DNA of 64,000 nucleotides. Origin: Bosea sp. (in: a-proteobacteria) (GTDB lineage Bacteria; Pseudomonadota; Alphaproteobacteria; Rhizobiales; Beijerinckiaceae). The DNA is taken from the NCBI GenBank assembly GCA_023910605.1, contig JAAVVV010000001.1:2532698-2596697 (forward strand), read 5' to 3'. The position numbers and the translations under genes are program-made. The notes beneath the pieces are model-generated. The model saw nothing but the letters and a program-made list of their open reading frames with translations. It made no database searches and was not told the origin of the DNA. This document shows positions 27,981 through 37,523 of this stretch, one piece after another (the stretch's first letter is position 1; each line of letters starts with the position of its first letter).

Positions 27981-28360
27981 GATACTGCCCTCACCAGGCC
28001 GAGGCCAGCGACCAGCGCGGCAATCGACAGCGCCACAGAAGCGGCCACATAAGCGCCAGCCTGCAAGACTTCGCCGCGCTGCATAAGCGAGACGGCATCC
28101 AGGGAAAACGCGGAAAACGTCGTGAACCCACCGAGAAATCCGGTTGCCGCCAGAAGGCGCGCATCCTGCGCCCAGGCAGCGTCCCCGCGCAGCAGGAACC
28201 AGCCAGCCAGAAAGCCCATGGCGAGCGAACCCGCGACATTGACCCCCAGCGTGCTCCAAGGAAAGCCCGGCCCGAACCAGCGCAGGCACGCCATGTTCAC
28301 GCCATGGCGCAGCACCCCGCCCAGACCAGCTCCAAGAAAGACGAGAAGGACGGATTTCAT
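27977..28360 (-). CDS. crcB: Fluoride ion transporter CrcB/Fluc
   Basis: A 127-residue small membrane protein with four hydrophobic segments. Family motifs are GGVLRHGVNM (about 14-23), STLGVNVAGSLAMGF (about 40-54) and GFLGGFTTFSAFSLD (about 80-94), which line the fluoride pore in the dimer. It is coupled to the pseudouridine synthase by a GTGA overlap. No fluoride riboswitch could be recognised in the 110 bases upstream. Confidence 0.93.
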   Translation of the reverse strand: MKSVLLVFLGAGLGGVLRHGVNMACLRWFGPGFPWSTLGVNVAGSLAMGFLAGWFLLRGDAAWAQDARLLAATGFLGGFTTFSAFSLDAVSLMQRGEVLQAGAYVAASVALSIAALVAGLGLVRAVS

Positions 28361-28474
28361 TGGCTCTCTTAGAACGTGGCGCGCGCCTTGTCACGGCTGA
28401 CGCCGGAAAACTACGTATTTACCTTTCGTTCACCGCCACCTACTCCCGCTCCGGGTCTATCTACGGGGGCATTG

Positions 28475-28984
28475 ATGTCAATTCTGAAACTTTTATGTGT
28501 GGCGGCCCTCGGGCTGCTTTGCGCCAACTGCGCCACGGTCACGCGGGGCACGACCAGCCAGGTGCAGATCTTTTCAGAACCCTCAGGCGCGGACGTGGCG
28601 ACTTCGACCGGCTTTCGCTGCACGACTCCCTGCACGCTGACGATCGACCGCAAGCAGGAGTTCACCGTGAGCATGTCGAAGCCCGGATACAAACCGGTCG
28701 AGGTTCCGGTCCGCACGCAGGTTGCCGGCACCGGCGCGGCCGGCTTCGCTGGCAACATCATCGCTGGCGGGTTGGTCGGCATGGCCGCCGATGCGGCCAC
28801 GGGCGCCACGCTCGAGCATGTGCCCAATCCGGTCTCCGCCACCTTGCAGCCGGTCGACAGCCCAAGTCGTCCCCAGAATAGGCGCAAGCCGCAGCCCTCG
28901 GTCGCAGCGCCGGCGGAGCGCCAGCTTCCGCCCATACCCGCCGCGCCAGCGCCGCTTCAGGCCAAACTGCCCGAAACCTCCTGA
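28475..28984 (+). CDS. Probable lipoprotein with PEGA-like domain
   Basis: A 169-residue exported protein. The signal MSILKLLCVAALGLLCANCATV has a weak lipobox (LCANC), then TRGTTSQVQIFSEPSGADVATSTGFRCTTPCTLTIDRKQEFTVSMSKPGYKP, a PEGA-type beta-domain common in surface lipoproteins. A small glycine-rich hydrophobic stretch (AAGFAGNIIAGGLVGM) and a proline-rich tail end it. It is divergent from crcB; its role is unknown. ATG at 28475 was chosen because it starts the signal peptide; the ribosome-binding site is poor. Confidence 0.8.
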   Translation: MSILKLLCVAALGLLCANCATVTRGTTSQVQIFSEPSGADVATSTGFRCTTPCTLTIDRKQEFTVSMSKPGYKPVEVPVRTQVAGTGAAGFAGNIIAGGLVGMAADAATGATLEHVPNPVSATLQPVDSPSRPQNRRKPQPSVAAPAERQLPPIPAAPAPLQAKLPETS

Positions 28985-29025
28985 AAGCCGCGCCACAGCC
29001 GGAGGCGCTTCCGGCATGAATGGCG

Positions 29026-30336
29026 CTAGGAGCCTTGCCGCTCTCCTCGCCGTCTTGCCCACCACTCGAGCCGCTTCCTGATCTCGCGCTCGAAGCCGCG
29101 ATCCACAGGCTCGTAGAACACTTGCCGGCCGAGCTTCTCGGGCCAGTAATCCTGCCCGGAGAAGGCATCCGGCGCGTCATGGTCGTAGGCATAGCCCTCG
29201 CCATAGCCTTCCTGCCGCATCAACCCGGTCGGGGCGTTGAGGATCGTCTTGGGCGGGGCGAGAGATCCGGCCTCTTTCGCCACGCGCATGGCGGCCTTCC
29301 AGGCCACATAGGCCGCGTTCGATTTCGGTGCCGTGGCGAGGTAGATCACGCAATTGGCCAGCGCCAGTTCGCCTTCGGGCGAGCCAAGCTGCTCATAGGT
29401 TTCGGCTGCGGCGCGGGCATGGGTCAGCGCCTGCGGGTCGGCGAGCCCGATATCCTCCACCGCCATGCGAACCAGCCGGCGGGCGAGGAACCGCGGATCC
29501 TCCCCCGCGTCGAGCATGCGCGCGAAATAATACAGGGCAGCATCCGGGTCCGAGCCGCGCACCGTCTTGTGGAGGGCCGAGATCAGGTTGTAGTGCGCAT
29601 CCTCGGCCTTGTCGTAGATCGGCGCGCGGCGCTGCACCACCTCGCCCAGCGCAGCCTCATCCATCGTCTCGCCCGGCCGCGCGGCCCGCCAAAGCTCCTC
29701 CGTGAGAGTGAGCGCGGCGCGGCCATCGCCATCGGCAAAGCGGATGAAGGCGCTGCGGGCGCCCGACGTCAGCGGCAGCGCGCGGCCCTCCGCCTCTTCC
29801 GCCCGCGCCAGAAGCGCGGCGATGGCCTCATCGTCGAGCGGCCTGAAGACAAGCACCCGCGCCCGCGAAAGCAGCGCAGCATTGAGCGCGAAGGACGGAT
29901 TCTCGGTTGTGGCTCCGATCAGCGTGATCGTGCCGTCTTCCATCACTGGCAGGAAGGCATCCTGCTGGGTCTTGTTGAAGCGATGGATCTCATCCACGAA
30001 CAGCAAGGTGCCCCGGCCCTGCAGCCGGCGGGCGCGTGCGGCGTCGAACATCTTCTTGAGCTCAGCCACGCCGGAGAAGATGGCGCTGATCTGCTCGAAG
30101 ACGAGATCCGTTCGCCCGGCCAGCAGCCGCGCCACAGTGGTCTTGCCGGTGCCCGGCGGGCCCCAGAAGATTGCGCTCCCGATCGAACCGGACTGGAGCA
30201 GCCGCGTCAGCGCGCCATCGGCCCCGACCAGGTGATCCTGTCCCGCGACCTCATTCAGTGCCGTTGGCCGCATCCGGTCCGCGAGCGGGCGCGGCCCGGC
30301 CCGGTCCATGCCGGCTGCGGCGAACAGGTCGCTCAT
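29026..30336 (-). CDS. rarA: Replication-associated recombination protein RarA (MgsA)
   Basis: A 436-residue AAA+ clamp-loader-like ATPase acting at stalled replication forks. It shows Walker A GPPGTGKTT (about 58-66), Walker B LLFVDEIHRFNKTQQ, sensor 1 GATTENPSF, and the C-terminal family segments DAHYNLISALHKTVRGSDPDAALYY and DIGLADPQAL. Its start codon overlaps the stop of degQ (ATGA), so the two share a transcript. Confidence 0.94.
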   Translation of the reverse strand: MSDLFAAAGMDRAGPRPLADRMRPTALNEVAGQDHLVGADGALTRLLQSGSIGSAIFWGPPGTGKTTVARLLAGRTDLVFEQISAIFSGVAELKKMFDAARARRLQGRGTLLFVDEIHRFNKTQQDAFLPVMEDGTITLIGATTENPSFALNAALLSRARVLVFRPLDDEAIAALLARAEEAEGRALPLTSGARSAFIRFADGDGRAALTLTEELWRAARPGETMDEAALGEVVQRRAPIYDKAEDAHYNLISALHKTVRGSDPDAALYYFARMLDAGEDPRFLARRLVRMAVEDIGLADPQALTHARAAAETYEQLGSPEGELALANCVIYLATAPKSNAAYVAWKAAMRVAKEAGSLAPPKTILNAPTGLMRQEGYGEGYAYDHDAPDAFSGQDYWPEKLGRQVFYEPVDRGFEREIRKRLEWWARRRGERQGS

Positions 30337-31772
30337 CCTCGCACATAGGTGGTGAACACCTGTCCCTTGCGGTTGAGCGTGATTTCCCAGCCCCGCGCCC
30401 GCTCGCGCATCAGCCTGTCGAGATCGCGCGAATTCGACACCCGGTCGCGGTTCACCGCCAGGATGAGGTCGCCTTTCTGGAAGCCGATCTGCGCGGCGGC
30501 GCTATCCGCTTGCACATCCGAAATCGCCACGCCCTCCGCCGTCACATCGATGGAGAGCTCCTCCGCCACGGCCGGCGAGATGTTGACGACCGTCAGCCCG
30601 CTCAGCGGCACGCGGCCGGTGATCGTGACCGGATCGCGCGGACGGGTCTCAGGCGCCACCGCCATCTTCACGGGCAGCACCAGGCGGCTGCGCCCGCGCA
30701 TCACCGAAACCTGCGCGGTCGATCCCAGCTGCCGCGTCGCCAGACGGTAGCCAAAGCTGTCGGGATCGTCGATCTGCTGCCCGTCAAGCTGAAGGATGAC
30801 ATCGCCGCGCCTAAGCCCGGCCTCCGCGGCCGGGCTCTTGTCGAACACCGCCGCCACAACCACGCCGGTCGGACGGTCGAGGCCCAGCCCCTCGGCGATG
30901 TCCGCCGTCACACCCTGCATGCGCGCGCCGAACCAGGGCCTGCGAACCATCCCGCTGCCAGCCCGCGCCGATTCGACCACGATCCGCACCATGGTCGCGG
31001 GAATGGCAAAGCCGATGCCGTGGCTCGCGCCCGTCTTGGAGAAGATCGCCGTATTGATGCCGATCAGCCGGCCTTGCATGTCAATCAGCGCTCCGCCCGA
31101 GTTGCCCGGGTTGATCGCCGCATCGGTCTGGATGAAGGACTGGAAATCCGCGATGCCGACCTGCGTGCGGGCGAGCGCCGAGACTATGCCTTGCGTCACC
31201 GTCTGGCCGACGCCGAACGGGTTGCCGATCGCCAGTACGATGTCGCCCACCTGAAGATCGTCCGAATTGCCGATCTCAAGCGCGGAGGAGAGCCCGTCAG
31301 CCCGCTTGAGCCTGAGCACCGCCAGATCCGTGCGCGGATCACGCAGGATGATGTCGGCTTCAACCTCGCGCCGGTCCGCCAGCGCCACCTTCACCTCGGT
31401 CATCCCCTCGATGACATGGTGGTTGGTGACGACAAGCCCTGCGCCCGCATCCACGATCACGCCGGAGCCCAGCGATTGCTGTGCGCGCTCGCGGGGCACT
31501 CCAAAGCCGCCATCGCCAAAGAACCGGCGGAAGAACGGATCATCCATGAAGGGGTTGGCGGCGCGGCGCTCCTGGCGAAGCCCGTAGACGTTCACCACGG
31601 CCGGCGTCGCGCGTTGCACCACAGGGGCGAAGGACAGCATGACCTGCTGCCGCGATTCAGGAGTCTGGCGTGGGAGTTGCGCCTGTGCCGAAGCGGCTCC
31701 CAGGCCGGAACCAAGCCCCACAGCCAGGGCGATGGCGCCGATGGCGAGGGTGTTACGCACGGATGACCGCAT
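30333..31772 (-). CDS. Do-family periplasmic serine protease (DegP/DegQ-like)
   Basis: A 479-residue protein. The start MRSSVRNTLAIGAIALAVG was chosen with GAGGAG six bases upstream; signal cleavage is expected near ASAQAQ. The trypsin-like domain has the catalytic triad in VVTNHHVIEG (His), RTDLAVLRLK (Asp) and INPGNSGGALID (Ser). Two PDZ domains follow (from about residue 270 and 385). It works in envelope protein quality control. It is upstream of and coupled to rarA, an odd functional pairing. Confidence 0.93.
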   Translation of the reverse strand: MRSSVRNTLAIGAIALAVGLGSGLGAASAQAQLPRQTPESRQQVMLSFAPVVQRATPAVVNVYGLRQERRAANPFMDDPFFRRFFGDGGFGVPRERAQQSLGSGVIVDAGAGLVVTNHHVIEGMTEVKVALADRREVEADIILRDPRTDLAVLRLKRADGLSSALEIGNSDDLQVGDIVLAIGNPFGVGQTVTQGIVSALARTQVGIADFQSFIQTDAAINPGNSGGALIDMQGRLIGINTAIFSKTGASHGIGFAIPATMVRIVVESARAGSGMVRRPWFGARMQGVTADIAEGLGLDRPTGVVVAAVFDKSPAAEAGLRRGDVILQLDGQQIDDPDSFGYRLATRQLGSTAQVSVMRGRSRLVLPVKMAVAPETRPRDPVTITGRVPLSGLTVVNISPAVAEELSIDVTAEGVAISDVQADSAAAQIGFQKGDLILAVNRDRVSNSRDLDRLMRERARGWEITLNRKGQVFTTYVRG

Positions 31773-31873
31773 GAATGGCTCCTCAGGCAAGAACAAGGAC
31801 TCTAGACGCAGATGGTGCCTCTGGCGACGGGGCGCAATTCACGACGCTGCGCAATCGACAATGCCATAATGCG

Positions 31874-31900
31874 AAAAGGCGGCCGAAAAGGCCGCCTTTT
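31874..31900. terminator. Terminator at the end of the rplQ transcript
   Basis: An 11-bp perfect stem, AAAAGGCGGCC (31874-31884) with GGCCGCCTTTT (31890-31900), loop GAAAA, about 36 bases beyond the rplQ stop. The A- and T-ends let it work in both directions. It closes the ribosomal super-operon and separates it from degQ. Confidence 0.85.
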
Positions 31901-31935
31901 GAAACATGCGAGGTTGGGAGCAACCAGAGCGAGCC

Positions 31936-32355
31936 TCAGGCCGCCTCGGCGCCCTCTTCCTTCATCGTGGGGCCCGAATCCTTGCCGCGGGCGGTCACGT
32001 CACGGTCCACCATCTCGATGACGGCGAGCGGAGCGTTGTCGCCGAAGCGGAAGCCGGCCTTGAGCACGCGGGTGTAGCCGCCATTGCGGTCCTTGTAGCG
32101 CGGGCCGATCACGTCGATCAGCTTCTTCGCCATGTCGGCGTCCTTGAGCTGGGCGATCAGCTGCCGGCGGGCATGCAGGTCGCCGCGCTTGCCGAGCGTG
32201 ATCAGCTTCTCGATCACGGGGCGAAGATCCTTCGCCTTGGGCAGCGTGGTCACGATCTGCTCGTGCTTGATCAGGGCATTGCACATGTTCGAGAACATGG
32301 CCTTGCGGTGTTCGGTGGTGCGGTTGAAACGACGGCCGCGAAATCCGTGACGCAT
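31936..32355 (-). CDS. rplQ: 50S ribosomal protein L17
   Basis: A 139-residue large-subunit protein near the nascent-chain exit. The start [24 protein letters not shown] is the invariant L17 N terminus. The C-terminal 20 residues ([18 protein letters not shown]) are an acidic tail longer than in Escherichia coli. It is the last gene of the alpha operon, 119 bases after rpoA. Confidence 0.97.
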   Translation of the reverse strand: MRHGFRGRRFNRTTEHRKAMFSNMCNALIKHEQIVTTLPKAKDLRPVIEKLITLGKRGDLHARRQLIAQLKDADMAKKLIDVIGPRYKDRNGGYTRVLKAGFRFGDNAPLAVIEMVDRDVTARGKDSGPTMKEEGAEAA

Positions 32356-32473
32356 TGTGGCTCTCCTTCGTTATGCGCCCGCCGTGCCAAGGTACGGGCG
32401 CTCTTTATGGGCAGTTGGCAGTGGGCAATCGTCAGCCGATCAAGCAGGACCACGGCCCGATGCCGATTGCCGC

Positions 32474-33490
32474 TCAGTAATGCTCTTCAAAGCGCTTGGC
32501 GAGCGACTCGATGTCTTCGGGCGGCCAGCCGGACACTTCCATGCCCAGGTGCAGCCCCATGCCGGCGAGCACTTCCTTGATCTCGTTGAGAGACTTGCGG
32601 CCGAAGTTCGGCGTGCGCAGCATCTCGGCTTCGGTCTTCTGGATCAGGTCGCCGATATAGACGATGTTGTCGTTCTTCAGGCAGTTTGCAGAGCGGACCG
32701 AAAGCTCGAGCTCGTCCACCTTCTTGAGAAGCGCTGGATTGAACGGCAGCTGCGGCGCACTCGACACGACCTCTTCCTTGCGCGGCTCTTCAAAGGTGAT
32801 GAAGACGGCAAGCTGGTCCTGCAGGATGCGGGCGGAATAGGCCAGCGCGTCCTCGGGCGTGATCGAACCATCGGTTTCGACCGTCATGGTCAGCATGTCG
32901 CGGTCAAGGTTCTGCCCCTCGCGGGTGTTCTCGACGCGGTAGGAGACCTTGCGCACAGGCGAATAGAGCGCATCGATCGGAATAAGCCCGATCGGCGCAT
33001 CTTCAGGACGGTTGTGCTCAGCAGGCACATAGCCCTTGCCGGTCGCGACCGTGAATTCCATGCGGATCTCGGCACCCTCGTCGAGCGTGCAGATCACATG
33101 GTCCGGGTTCAGGATAGAAACATCGCCGACAGTGTTGATGTCACCGGCCGTCACCGTGCCCGGCCCCTGCTTGCGGAGGGTCATGCGCTTGGCGGTGTCG
33201 CCCTGCATCTTGATCGCCACGGCCTTCACGTTCAGCACGATGTCGGTCACGTCCTCGCGGACGCCCGGAATCGACGAGAACTCGTGCAGCACGCCATCAA
33301 TCTGGATGGCCGTCACGGCTGCGCCCTGGAGCGAGGAAAGCAGCACACGACGCAGGGAGTTGCCGAGGGTCTGGCCAAAGCCACGCTCGAGCGGCTTGGC
33401 GACCACGGTCGCAACGCGCTTCGGATCGTCGCCAGGCTTGATGTCCAGCTTGCCGGGCTTCGTCAGATCCTGCCAGTTTTTGCTAATCAC
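32474..33490 (-). CDS. rpoA: DNA-directed RNA polymerase subunit alpha
   Basis: A 338-residue alpha subunit, the scaffold of RNA polymerase assembly. The N-terminal dimerisation domain includes LEPL-like [22 protein letters not shown] (about 33-54). The C-terminal domain has [19 protein letters not shown] and [15 protein letters not shown], with the arginine and lysine that contact UP-element DNA. GTG at 33490 is the start, with AAGGAAAGG about 8 bases upstream, and gives the usual alphaproteobacterial length. Confidence 0.97.
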   Translation of the reverse strand: MISKNWQDLTKPGKLDIKPGDDPKRVATVVAKPLERGFGQTLGNSLRRVLLSSLQGAAVTAIQIDGVLHEFSSIPGVREDVTDIVLNVKAVAIKMQGDTAKRMTLRKQGPGTVTAGDINTVGDVSILNPDHVICTLDEGAEIRMEFTVATGKGYVPAEHNRPEDAPIGLIPIDALYSPVRKVSYRVENTREGQNLDRDMLTMTVETDGSITPEDALAYSARILQDQLAVFITFEEPRKEEVVSSAPQLPFNPALLKKVDELELSVRSANCLKNDNIVYIGDLIQKTEAEMLRTPNFGRKSLNEIKEVLAGMGLHLGMEVSGWPPEDIESLAKRFEEHY

Positions 33491-33592
33491 GACCGCACCT
33501 TTCCTTGAGGGGTCATTGCTGCGCCGGGCCAGCGGCCCTCGCGAGAACGTCGCGGCCCCTCCCCGGAGGCACCGCGCCGGTGTGAACGACAA

Positions 33593-33982
33593 TCAGACGC
33601 GGCGACGTTTGCGCGGCCGGCAGCCATTGTGCGGGATCGGCGTCACGTCACGGATCGACGTCACCGTGAAGCCCGCGGCCTGCAGCGCGCGCAGGGCCGA
33701 TTCGCGCCCCGAACCGGGACCCAGAACCTCGACCTCGACGGTTCGCATGCCATGCTCGGCGGCCTTGCGCGCCGCATCCTCGGCGGCGACCTGCGCGGCA
33801 TAGGGAGTCGACTTGCGCGAACCCTTGAAGCCCATCGTGCCGGCAGACGACCACGAGATCGTGTTGCCCTGCGCGTCGGCGATGGTGATCATGGTGTTGT
33901 TGAACGAGGCGTTCACGTGCACGACGCCAGAGGCGATGTTCTTGCGTTCGCGGCGCTTGACGCGCGTGGTTTCCTTGGCCAT
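33593..33982 (-). CDS. rpsK: 30S ribosomal protein S11
   Basis: A 129-residue small-subunit platform protein. It shows [32 protein letters not shown] and the conserved basic end CRPRKRRRV. It lies between rpsM and rpoA in the alpha operon; the gap to rpsM is unusually long (146 bases) because of an inserted palindromic repeat. Confidence 0.97.
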   Translation of the reverse strand: MAKETTRVKRRERKNIASGVVHVNASFNNTMITIADAQGNTISWSSAGTMGFKGSRKSTPYAAQVAAEDAARKAAEHGMRTVEVEVLGPGSGRESALRALQAAGFTVTSIRDVTPIPHNGCRPRKRRRV

Positions 33983-34040
33983 TCGTCGGGTCCTTTGAGC
34001 GCGCCCGTGATGCCAGGCGCTGGGGATTGAGGTGTTCCCC

Positions 34041-34127
34041 CTCGCCTGTCACGGCCGGGCCTGACCCGGCCATCCCTGCGAGGGACGGTATCCCCGGCAA
34101 GCCCGGGGATGGCGACGCTATAGCGTC
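34041..34127. repeat. Dispersed palindromic repeat, copy 2, inside the alpha operon
   Basis: Three stem-loops lie in the rpsM-rpsK gap. GGCCGGG (34053-34059) pairs with CCCGGCC (34065-34071); this hairpin matches copy 1 at 334-360 in inverted orientation, about 27 of 28 bases. ATCCCCGG (34090-34097) pairs with CCGGGGAT (34103-34110). GACGCTATAGCGTC (34114-34127) is a perfect palindrome one base after the rpsM stop. Such a cluster could set relative mRNA stability of rpsM and the downstream genes. Confidence 0.7.
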
Positions 34128-34128
34128 A

Positions 34129-34497
34129 TCACTTCTTCTTGCCGGCGATCGCCTTGGGCTTGCCCTTGCGGGTGCGGGCGTTGGTGTGCGTGCGCTGGCC
34201 GCGGACCGGCAGGCCCTTGCGGTGGCGCAGCCCACGATACGAACCCAGATCCATGAGGCGCTTGATGTTCATCGACACTTCGCGGCGCAGGTCGCCCTCG
34301 ACCTGATAGTCGCGATCGATCGTCTCACGGATCTGAAGCACTTCGGCGTCGGAAAGCTGGTTGACGCGGCGCTCGGCCGGGATGTTCACCTTGGCGCAGA
34401 TCTCGGACGCGAATTTGGCGCCGATGCCGTGGATATACTGGAGCGCGATCACGACGCGCTTGTTGGTTGGGATGTTGACACCCGCAATACGAGCCAC
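34129..34497 (-). CDS. rpsM: 30S ribosomal protein S13
   Basis: A 122-residue head protein of the small subunit that contacts the large subunit and P-site tRNA. It begins [26 protein letters not shown] and ends in the basic tail [21 protein letters not shown]. First gene of the alpha operon, with a promoter candidate about 150 bases upstream. Confidence 0.97.
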   Translation of the reverse strand: MARIAGVNIPTNKRVVIALQYIHGIGAKFASEICAKVNIPAERRVNQLSDAEVLQIRETIDRDYQVEGDLRREVSMNIKRLMDLGSYRGLRHRKGLPVRGQRTHTNARTRKGKPKAIAGKKK

Positions 34498-34643
34498 TGC
34501 TCATCTCCATATTGGGCAGGCGCGAAGCCGCCGATGAAAACATCTCCGCGTCCGGTGGAGACCGGCCCTTGCGGAGCCCTCCAGAACAAAACCCGCCCGA
34601 TGCCTGGAAAGGCGATCAGGCCGGATCGTCAGGAAGTTTCTTG

Positions 34644-34672
34644 GCGTTAATGCCGCGCACGCATGATGTCAA
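34644..34672 (-). promoter_or_regulatory. Candidate alpha-operon promoter upstream of rpsM
   Basis: In the 243-base adk-rpsM gap the minus strand reads TTGACA (34672-34667), a perfect -35, and 13 bases later GCATTAAC, close to the GC(T)ANA(A/T)C -10 motif described for the Caulobacter housekeeping sigma factor. This would give the alpha operon its own start in addition to read-through from the spc operon. Confidence 0.5.
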
Positions 34673-34740
34673 GCGCTTTGCCTGCGCTGTCGCCGCACAC
34701 CTTGCGCCTGCGGCCGGCTGGCATACACCCGCGCAGACAG

Positions 34741-35322
34741 TCAGCCGACCAGCGCGGATTCGATCGCCGCAGTGACGTCATCGACGTTTTGCATGCCGTC
34801 GATGACGGTGAGCTGCCCGCGATTGGCATAGTGGGGAGCGACCACGGCGGTGTCGCGATTATAGGCATCAAGGCGCGTCTTGAAGACGTCCGGGTCGTCA
34901 TCCTTGCGCACAGGCTGACCGGCCGCCCTCGCCTCCTCCGCGCGCTTCATGATGCGGTCCACCAGCCTGGTCTGGTCCACGCGCAGCTCGAGCACGGCGC
35001 GCAGCTTCATGCCCCTCTCGCCGAGCATCGTGTCCAGCGCCACGGCCTGCGCCACTGTGCGCGGGAAGCCGTCAAGAATGAAGCCCTTCTTTGCGTCCGG
35101 CTCGTTTATGCGGTCCGCGATGATGCCGATGACGATCTCGTCGGAGACGAGCCCGCCCGCCTCCATCACCGCCTTCGCCTTCAATCCGACCGGCGTTCCG
35201 GCCGCAACCGCAGCCCGCAGCATATCTCCGGTGGAGAGCTGCGGAATGCCATGCCTTTCGACCAGACGTGCGGCCTGCGTGCCCTTACCCGCCCCCGGCG
35301 GACCCAGCAGGATCAGTCTCAT
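34741..35322 (-). CDS. adk: Adenylate kinase (short-lid form)
   Basis: A 193-residue enzyme that converts ATP and AMP to two ADP. P-loop [15 protein letters not shown] is at about 7-21, GFPRTVAQA near 83, and [18 protein letters not shown] near 140-157. The lid domain is short and lacks the zinc cysteines, as is normal for Alphaproteobacteria. Its ATG shares one base with the stop of secY (TAATG), so the pair is coupled. Confidence 0.96.
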   Translation of the reverse strand: MRLILLGPPGAGKGTQAARLVERHGIPQLSTGDMLRAAVAAGTPVGLKAKAVMEAGGLVSDEIVIGIIADRINEPDAKKGFILDGFPRTVAQAVALDTMLGERGMKLRAVLELRVDQTRLVDRIMKRAEEARAAGQPVRKDDDPDVFKTRLDAYNRDTAVVAPHYANRGQLTVIDGMQNVDDVTAAIESALVG

Positions 35323-36659
35323 TAGCGCCTCGCACCCTTGAGTTTTGCTTTCTTGACCAGCCCTTCATACTGATGGGCCAGCAGGTGACCATGCACCTGG
35401 GCGACCGTATCCATCGTGGTCGTGACCACGATCAGAAGGGATGTGCCGCCCAGCAGAATGATCGGTATCTGCGCATACGAGATCATGAACTCGGGGATCA
35501 AGCAAACAATAGTCAAATACCCGGCGCCGATCACCGTGATCCGGGTCAGCGTGTAGTCGATGTGCTCGGCCGTGCGCTCGCCGGGCCGGATGCCGGGAAT
35601 GAAGCCGCCCTGCTTCTTCAGGTTGTCGGCCGTCTCGGTCGGGTTGAAGACGATGGCCGTGTAGAAGAAGCAGAAGAAGATGATCAAGGCCGCGTAAAGG
35701 ATCATGAACAGAGGCCGGCCATGGCCCAGAAGGGTCGAAACGGTGGCGAGCCAGCCGGTCGCGCCGGAGGTCTGCTGGAAGCTCGCGATTGTGGCGGGCA
35801 GCAGCAGCAGTGATGAGGCGAAGATCGGCGGAATCACGCCGGCCGTGTTGAGCTTCAGCGGCAGGAACGATGTCTGGCCCTGATAGACACGATTGCCCTC
35901 CTGTCGCTTCGGATACTGGATCAGGAGGCGGCGCTGCGCCCGCTCCATGAACACACAGAAGGCGATGACGCAGACGGCCATGACCAGCACGCCAAGCAGC
36001 AGCGGCGTGGACAGCGCGCCCTGCCGGCCAAGCTCGAGGGTCTGCATCAGTTGCGCCGGGAATTCGGCGATGATGCCGGCGAAGATGATCATGGATGGGC
36101 CATTGCCGATGCCGCGGCTGGTGATCTGCTCGCCCATCCAGAGCAGGAACATCGTGCCGCCCACAAGGGTGATGACCGTCGAAACGATGAAGAACGGACC
36201 TGGGTTCTGCACGAGATTGCCCGAGCCCTGAAGCCCAATGGCGATGCCCCAGGCCTGGAACAGCGCCAGCACCAGCGTGAGATAGCGGGTGTACTGGTTG
36301 ATTACCTTCCGGCCCGATTCACCCTCCTTCTTGAGGGCTTCCAGCGTGGGCACCACGGAGGTCAGCAACTGGATGATGATCGAGGCCGAGATATACGGCA
36401 TGATGTTCAGCGCGAAGATCGCGAGCCGGCCGACCGCGCCGCCGGAAAACATGTTGAACAGCCCGAGAATGCCGCTCTGCGCCTGCCGGAACAGGTCGGC
36501 CACCGCATCGGGGTTGATGCCCGGCAGCGGGATGTAGGTCCCGAGCCGGTAAACCACCAGCGCCGCGAGCGTGAACCAGATGCGCTTCTTGAGCTCTTCA
36601 GCCTTCGCGAGAGCCCCGAAATTCATCCTCGAAGCAAGCTGTTCTGCGGCCGATGCCAT
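35322..36659 (-). CDS. secY: Preprotein translocase subunit SecY
   Basis: A 445-residue core channel of the Sec translocon with ten hydrophobic segments. It shows [15 protein letters not shown] (about 40), [29 protein letters not shown] (plug and TM2 region) and the cytoplasmic loop [18 protein letters not shown] at 36659 was chosen because GAGGA lies 7 bases upstream. It is separated from rplO by a strong hairpin. Confidence 0.96.
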   Translation of the reverse strand: MASAAEQLASRMNFGALAKAEELKKRIWFTLAALVVYRLGTYIPLPGINPDAVADLFRQAQSGILGLFNMFSGGAVGRLAIFALNIMPYISASIIIQLLTSVVPTLEALKKEGESGRKVINQYTRYLTLVLALFQAWGIAIGLQGSGNLVQNPGPFFIVSTVITLVGGTMFLLWMGEQITSRGIGNGPSMIIFAGIIAEFPAQLMQTLELGRQGALSTPLLLGVLVMAVCVIAFCVFMERAQRRLLIQYPKRQEGNRVYQGQTSFLPLKLNTAGVIPPIFASSLLLLPATIASFQQTSGATGWLATVSTLLGHGRPLFMILYAALIIFFCFFYTAIVFNPTETADNLKKQGGFIPGIRPGERTAEHIDYTLTRITVIGAGYLTIVCLIPEFMISYAQIPIILLGGTSLLIVVTTTMDTVAQVHGHLLAHQYEGLVKKAKLKGARR

Positions 36660-36778
36660 CGCGCGTTCCTCAGCAATCATGTCGCTTGACGGGCAAGCGA
36701 AGGAAACAGGCGCGGCAGCCGTCTTGCGCCAACGCGGCGCCGACCCGACACCCGCGCAACCGGGAGTGTCACAGCAAA

Positions 36779-36818
36779 ACGGCGGCCTTAAGGGCTCTGG
36801 TGAGCCCGGGGCCGCCGT
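36779..36818 (-). terminator. Terminator/attenuator-like hairpin between rplO and secY
   Basis: Read in gene direction, ACGGCGGCC (36818-36810) pairs with GGCCGCCGT (36787-36779), with an inner stem GGGCT/AGCCC, and is followed by TTTTGCTG. It lies 27 bases after rplO and 120 bases before secY. It could partly stop transcription and lower secY-adk expression relative to ribosomal proteins. Confidence 0.65.
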
Positions 36819-36844
36819 CCCGTCATATCATCCAGGCGCTGCGT

Positions 36845-37321
36845 TCACGCCTGTGAAGCAGCAGACAGGATTTTCACCGAGCCGCCGGCCTTCTCGATCG
36901 CCTCGACTGCCGACTTCGACGCGCCAAAGACCTCGAAGGCCAGATTGGCGGTAAGATCGCCCACGCCCAGGATCTTGACGCCGTCGCGCGGCTTCGAGCA
37001 AACGCCCGCCGCCACCAGCGCCTCGATCGTCACGGTGGAGCCAACCGCGAGCCTGCCTGCGTCGACCGCCTGCTGCACGCGCCCGAGATTGACCTCGTTG
37101 AGGTCACGCGCGAACACGGCATTGGAGAAGCCGCGCTTGGGAAGGCGACGATGCAGAGGCATCTGGCCGCCCTCGAAACCCTTGACCGACACGCCGGTGC
37201 GGGCCTTCTGACCCTTCACGCCGCGGCCAGCGGTCTTGCCCTTGCCCGAACCGATGCCGCGACCGACGCGCATGCGCTCCTTGGTGGCGCCGGGATTGTC
37301 CCGAAGATCTGTGAGCTTCAT
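36845..37321 (-). CDS. rplO: 50S ribosomal protein L15
   Basis: A 158-residue protein with the long basic N-terminal arm [34 protein letters not shown], then [28 protein letters not shown], the L15 signature. It reaches deep into 23S rRNA in the large subunit. Last ribosomal gene before secY in the spc operon. Confidence 0.97.
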   Translation of the reverse strand: MKLTDLRDNPGATKERMRVGRGIGSGKGKTAGRGVKGQKARTGVSVKGFEGGQMPLHRRLPKRGFSNAVFARDLNEVNLGRVQQAVDAGRLAVGSTVTIEALVAAGVCSKPRDGVKILGVGDLTANLAFEVFGASKSAVEAIEKAGGSVKILSAASQA

Positions 37322-37331
37322 CGCAGTCCCC

Positions 37332-37520
37332 TCACTTCACGTCGACAATGCGCACGAGGTGCTTCACGCGCTCGATCATCCCGCGGATCGCAGGCGTGTC
37401 CTCGAGGGTGGAGCGGCGGCGGATCTTGTTCAGGCCGAGGCCCACAAGCGTCTCGCGCTGCTGGTGCACGCGGCGGATCGGCGAGCCGATCTGTTCAACC
37501 ACAATGGTCTTTCCGGTCAT
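37332..37520 (-). CDS. rpmD: 50S ribosomal protein L30
   Basis: A 62-residue protein: [30 protein letters not shown], then [24 protein letters not shown]. This is the compact bacterial L30 fold. It stands 10 bases from rplO and 3 bases from rpsE. Confidence 0.97.
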   Translation of the reverse strand: MTGKTIVVEQIGSPIRRVHQQRETLVGLGLNKIRRRSTLEDTPAIRGMIERVKHLVRIVDVK

Positions 37521-37523
37521 GGA

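Noticed and set aside
28361-28474. Possible fluoride riboswitch upstream of crcB
   Set aside because: A short GGTGGCGGTGAACG stretch on the minus strand looked similar, but the rest of the conserved riboswitch core is not there.
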